Shown here: positions 63,549 to 64,000 of the stretch, in pieces
Numbering within the stretch: the first letter of the stretch is position 1
Layout of the letters: the number at the start of each line of letters is the position of its first letter
Origin: an uncultured Ignisphaera sp.
GTDB taxonomy: Archaea > Thermoproteota > Thermoprotei_A > Sulfolobales > Ignisphaeraceae
Direction: 5' to 3'
Assembly: GCA_938074605.1 (NCBI GenBank)
Contig: CALJEI010000001.1
Coordinates: forward strand, 62,001-126,000
Length of the DNA stretch: 64,000 nucleotides
Notes under the pieces: model-generated
What the model was told of the DNA's origin: nothing
Seen by the model: the letters and a program-made list of their open reading frames with translations, nothing else
Database searches by the model: none
Program-made: the position numbers and the translations under genes

Positions 63549-64000
63549 ATGTCGGAATTTAAGCTAGTGATCTCTGATCCCAGGGCTAAAAATCCAAGAG
63601 TAGTACCAGTAAAGGTAATAGGCTCTGAATCCCTGGAGTACACTGATGTTCATAAGGAACAGAGAGAGTTGCCAAAGATAAAACTGAATCCTACTCTCAT
63701 AAAGCTACTAAATCCTGAATTAGGTATTGTAATAGTGAGAATATGGAAGAATAGAGCCGGTAGAGAGAAGGTCAATTTAGCAGCTAGGGTAGCTGAAGAT
63801 GCATCAATTGACATACAAACGGTGGTAGTGCCCATGGCATTTATGAGGGAAAAGTTAGGGGTTTCTGAAGCTCTGGGAGAAGTTTTTAGAGCGCCTGCAT
63901 TCCAAATAAGAATATCAGGATCTGTGATACAGAGTCTAGTTGGTTTAAAAATAGGTGATAAAATTGATGGTAGAATTATAGGACTGCCAAACATCAGACT
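63549..64000 (+). CDS. rps6e: 30S ribosomal protein eS6 (C-terminus outside window)
   Basis: The first 150 residues of eS6. It begins EFKLVISDPRAKNPRV and, after a crenarchaeal insertion of about 85 residues (PKIKLNPTLIKLLNPE to FRAPAFQIRISG), rejoins the core at SLVGLKIGDKIDGRIIGLPN. Such an insertion is a known crenarchaeal form of eS6. It starts at ATG 63549 with GGGGTG upstream and continues past the window edge. Confidence 0.9.
   Translation, partial: MSEFKLVISDPRAKNPRVVPVKVIGSESLEYTDVHKEQRELPKIKLNPTLIKLLNPELGIVIVRIWKNRAGREKVNLAARVAEDASIDIQTVVVPMAFMREKLGVSEALGEVFRAPAFQIRISGSVIQSLVGLKIGDKIDGRIIGLPNIR

Noticed and set aside
1-64000. CRISPR array, rRNA operon, intact transposase or prophage genes
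   Set aside because: No regularly spaced repeats, rRNA sequence, full transposase or phage structural genes were found on either strand.

Overview
The window looks like chromosomal DNA of a hyperthermophilic crenarchaeon (Thermoproteota). It is AT-rich, with TATA-box promoters and short leaders or Shine-Dalgarno sites, and two of its three tRNA genes carry introns. It encodes archaeal-type TrpRS, ValRS, aIF5B, eS6, deoxyhypusine synthase, an Elf1-like zinc ribbon, a NOG1-type GTPase, two GH57 amylases and a FlaJ/TadC-type pilus protein. The low GC and gene set resemble Ignisphaera or a relative; that placement is inference. No CRISPR array, rRNA or intact transposon was seen.

Region 1 (1-13,022) is the most interesting part: a carbohydrate-acid catabolic block. 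It holds a truncated GH2 beta-glucuronidase-type hydrolase, a UxaC-like uronate isomerase, a 713-residue transaldolase-superfamily protein, three xylose-isomerase-like TIM barrels, a Gfo/Idh/MocA dehydrogenase, a UxaE-like ketohexuronate epimerase, and both subunits of a dihydroxyacetone-type kinase (DhaK, DhaL) without the PTS subunit DhaM. No mannonate dehydratase or KDG enzymes are present here. The set suggests an aldolytic route: beta-glucuronide to glucuronate to fructuronate/tagaturonate, then aldol cleavage to dihydroxyacetone plus tartronate semialdehyde, followed by phosphorylation of dihydroxyacetone and isomerisation or reduction of tartronate semialdehyde.

Region 2 (13,240-25,718) holds a ParA-like ATPase, a nitroreductase, a LysE-type exporter, TrpRS, an ABC-2 exporter, a GT5 glycogen synthase, a DUF763 protein, a GlmS homologue that lacks its glutaminase nucleophile, and a dUTPase/dCTP-deaminase family protein.

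Region 3 (26,003-40,387) holds a TldD-like protease with a shortened metal motif, MoaA, a B12-binding radical SAM protein, a ferredoxin, a GT2 glycosyltransferase, ValRS, an HD phosphohydrolase, a JAB/MPN-like protein, and divergent carboxyltransferase and biotin-carrier genes with no biotin carboxylase nearby.

Region 4 (40,519-51,059) has a PRTase-like regulator, deoxyhypusine synthase, tandem GH57 glucan enzymes, a sugar nucleotidyltransferase, GalT-GalK, a SPOUT methyltransferase and a PfpI/DJ-1 protein. Region 5 (51,060-64,000) has a C/D-box sRNA candidate, a decayed TnpB fragment, intron-containing tRNA-Tyr and tRNA-Pro, tRNA-Asp, a pilin-TadC pair, a Trm5-family protein, the GTPase, Elf1, a DHH phosphoesterase, aIF5B and the start of eS6.

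Several starts were moved downstream from the longest reading frame because of Shine-Dalgarno placement, TATA distance or overlap with a tRNA. All functions are by sequence recognition only.
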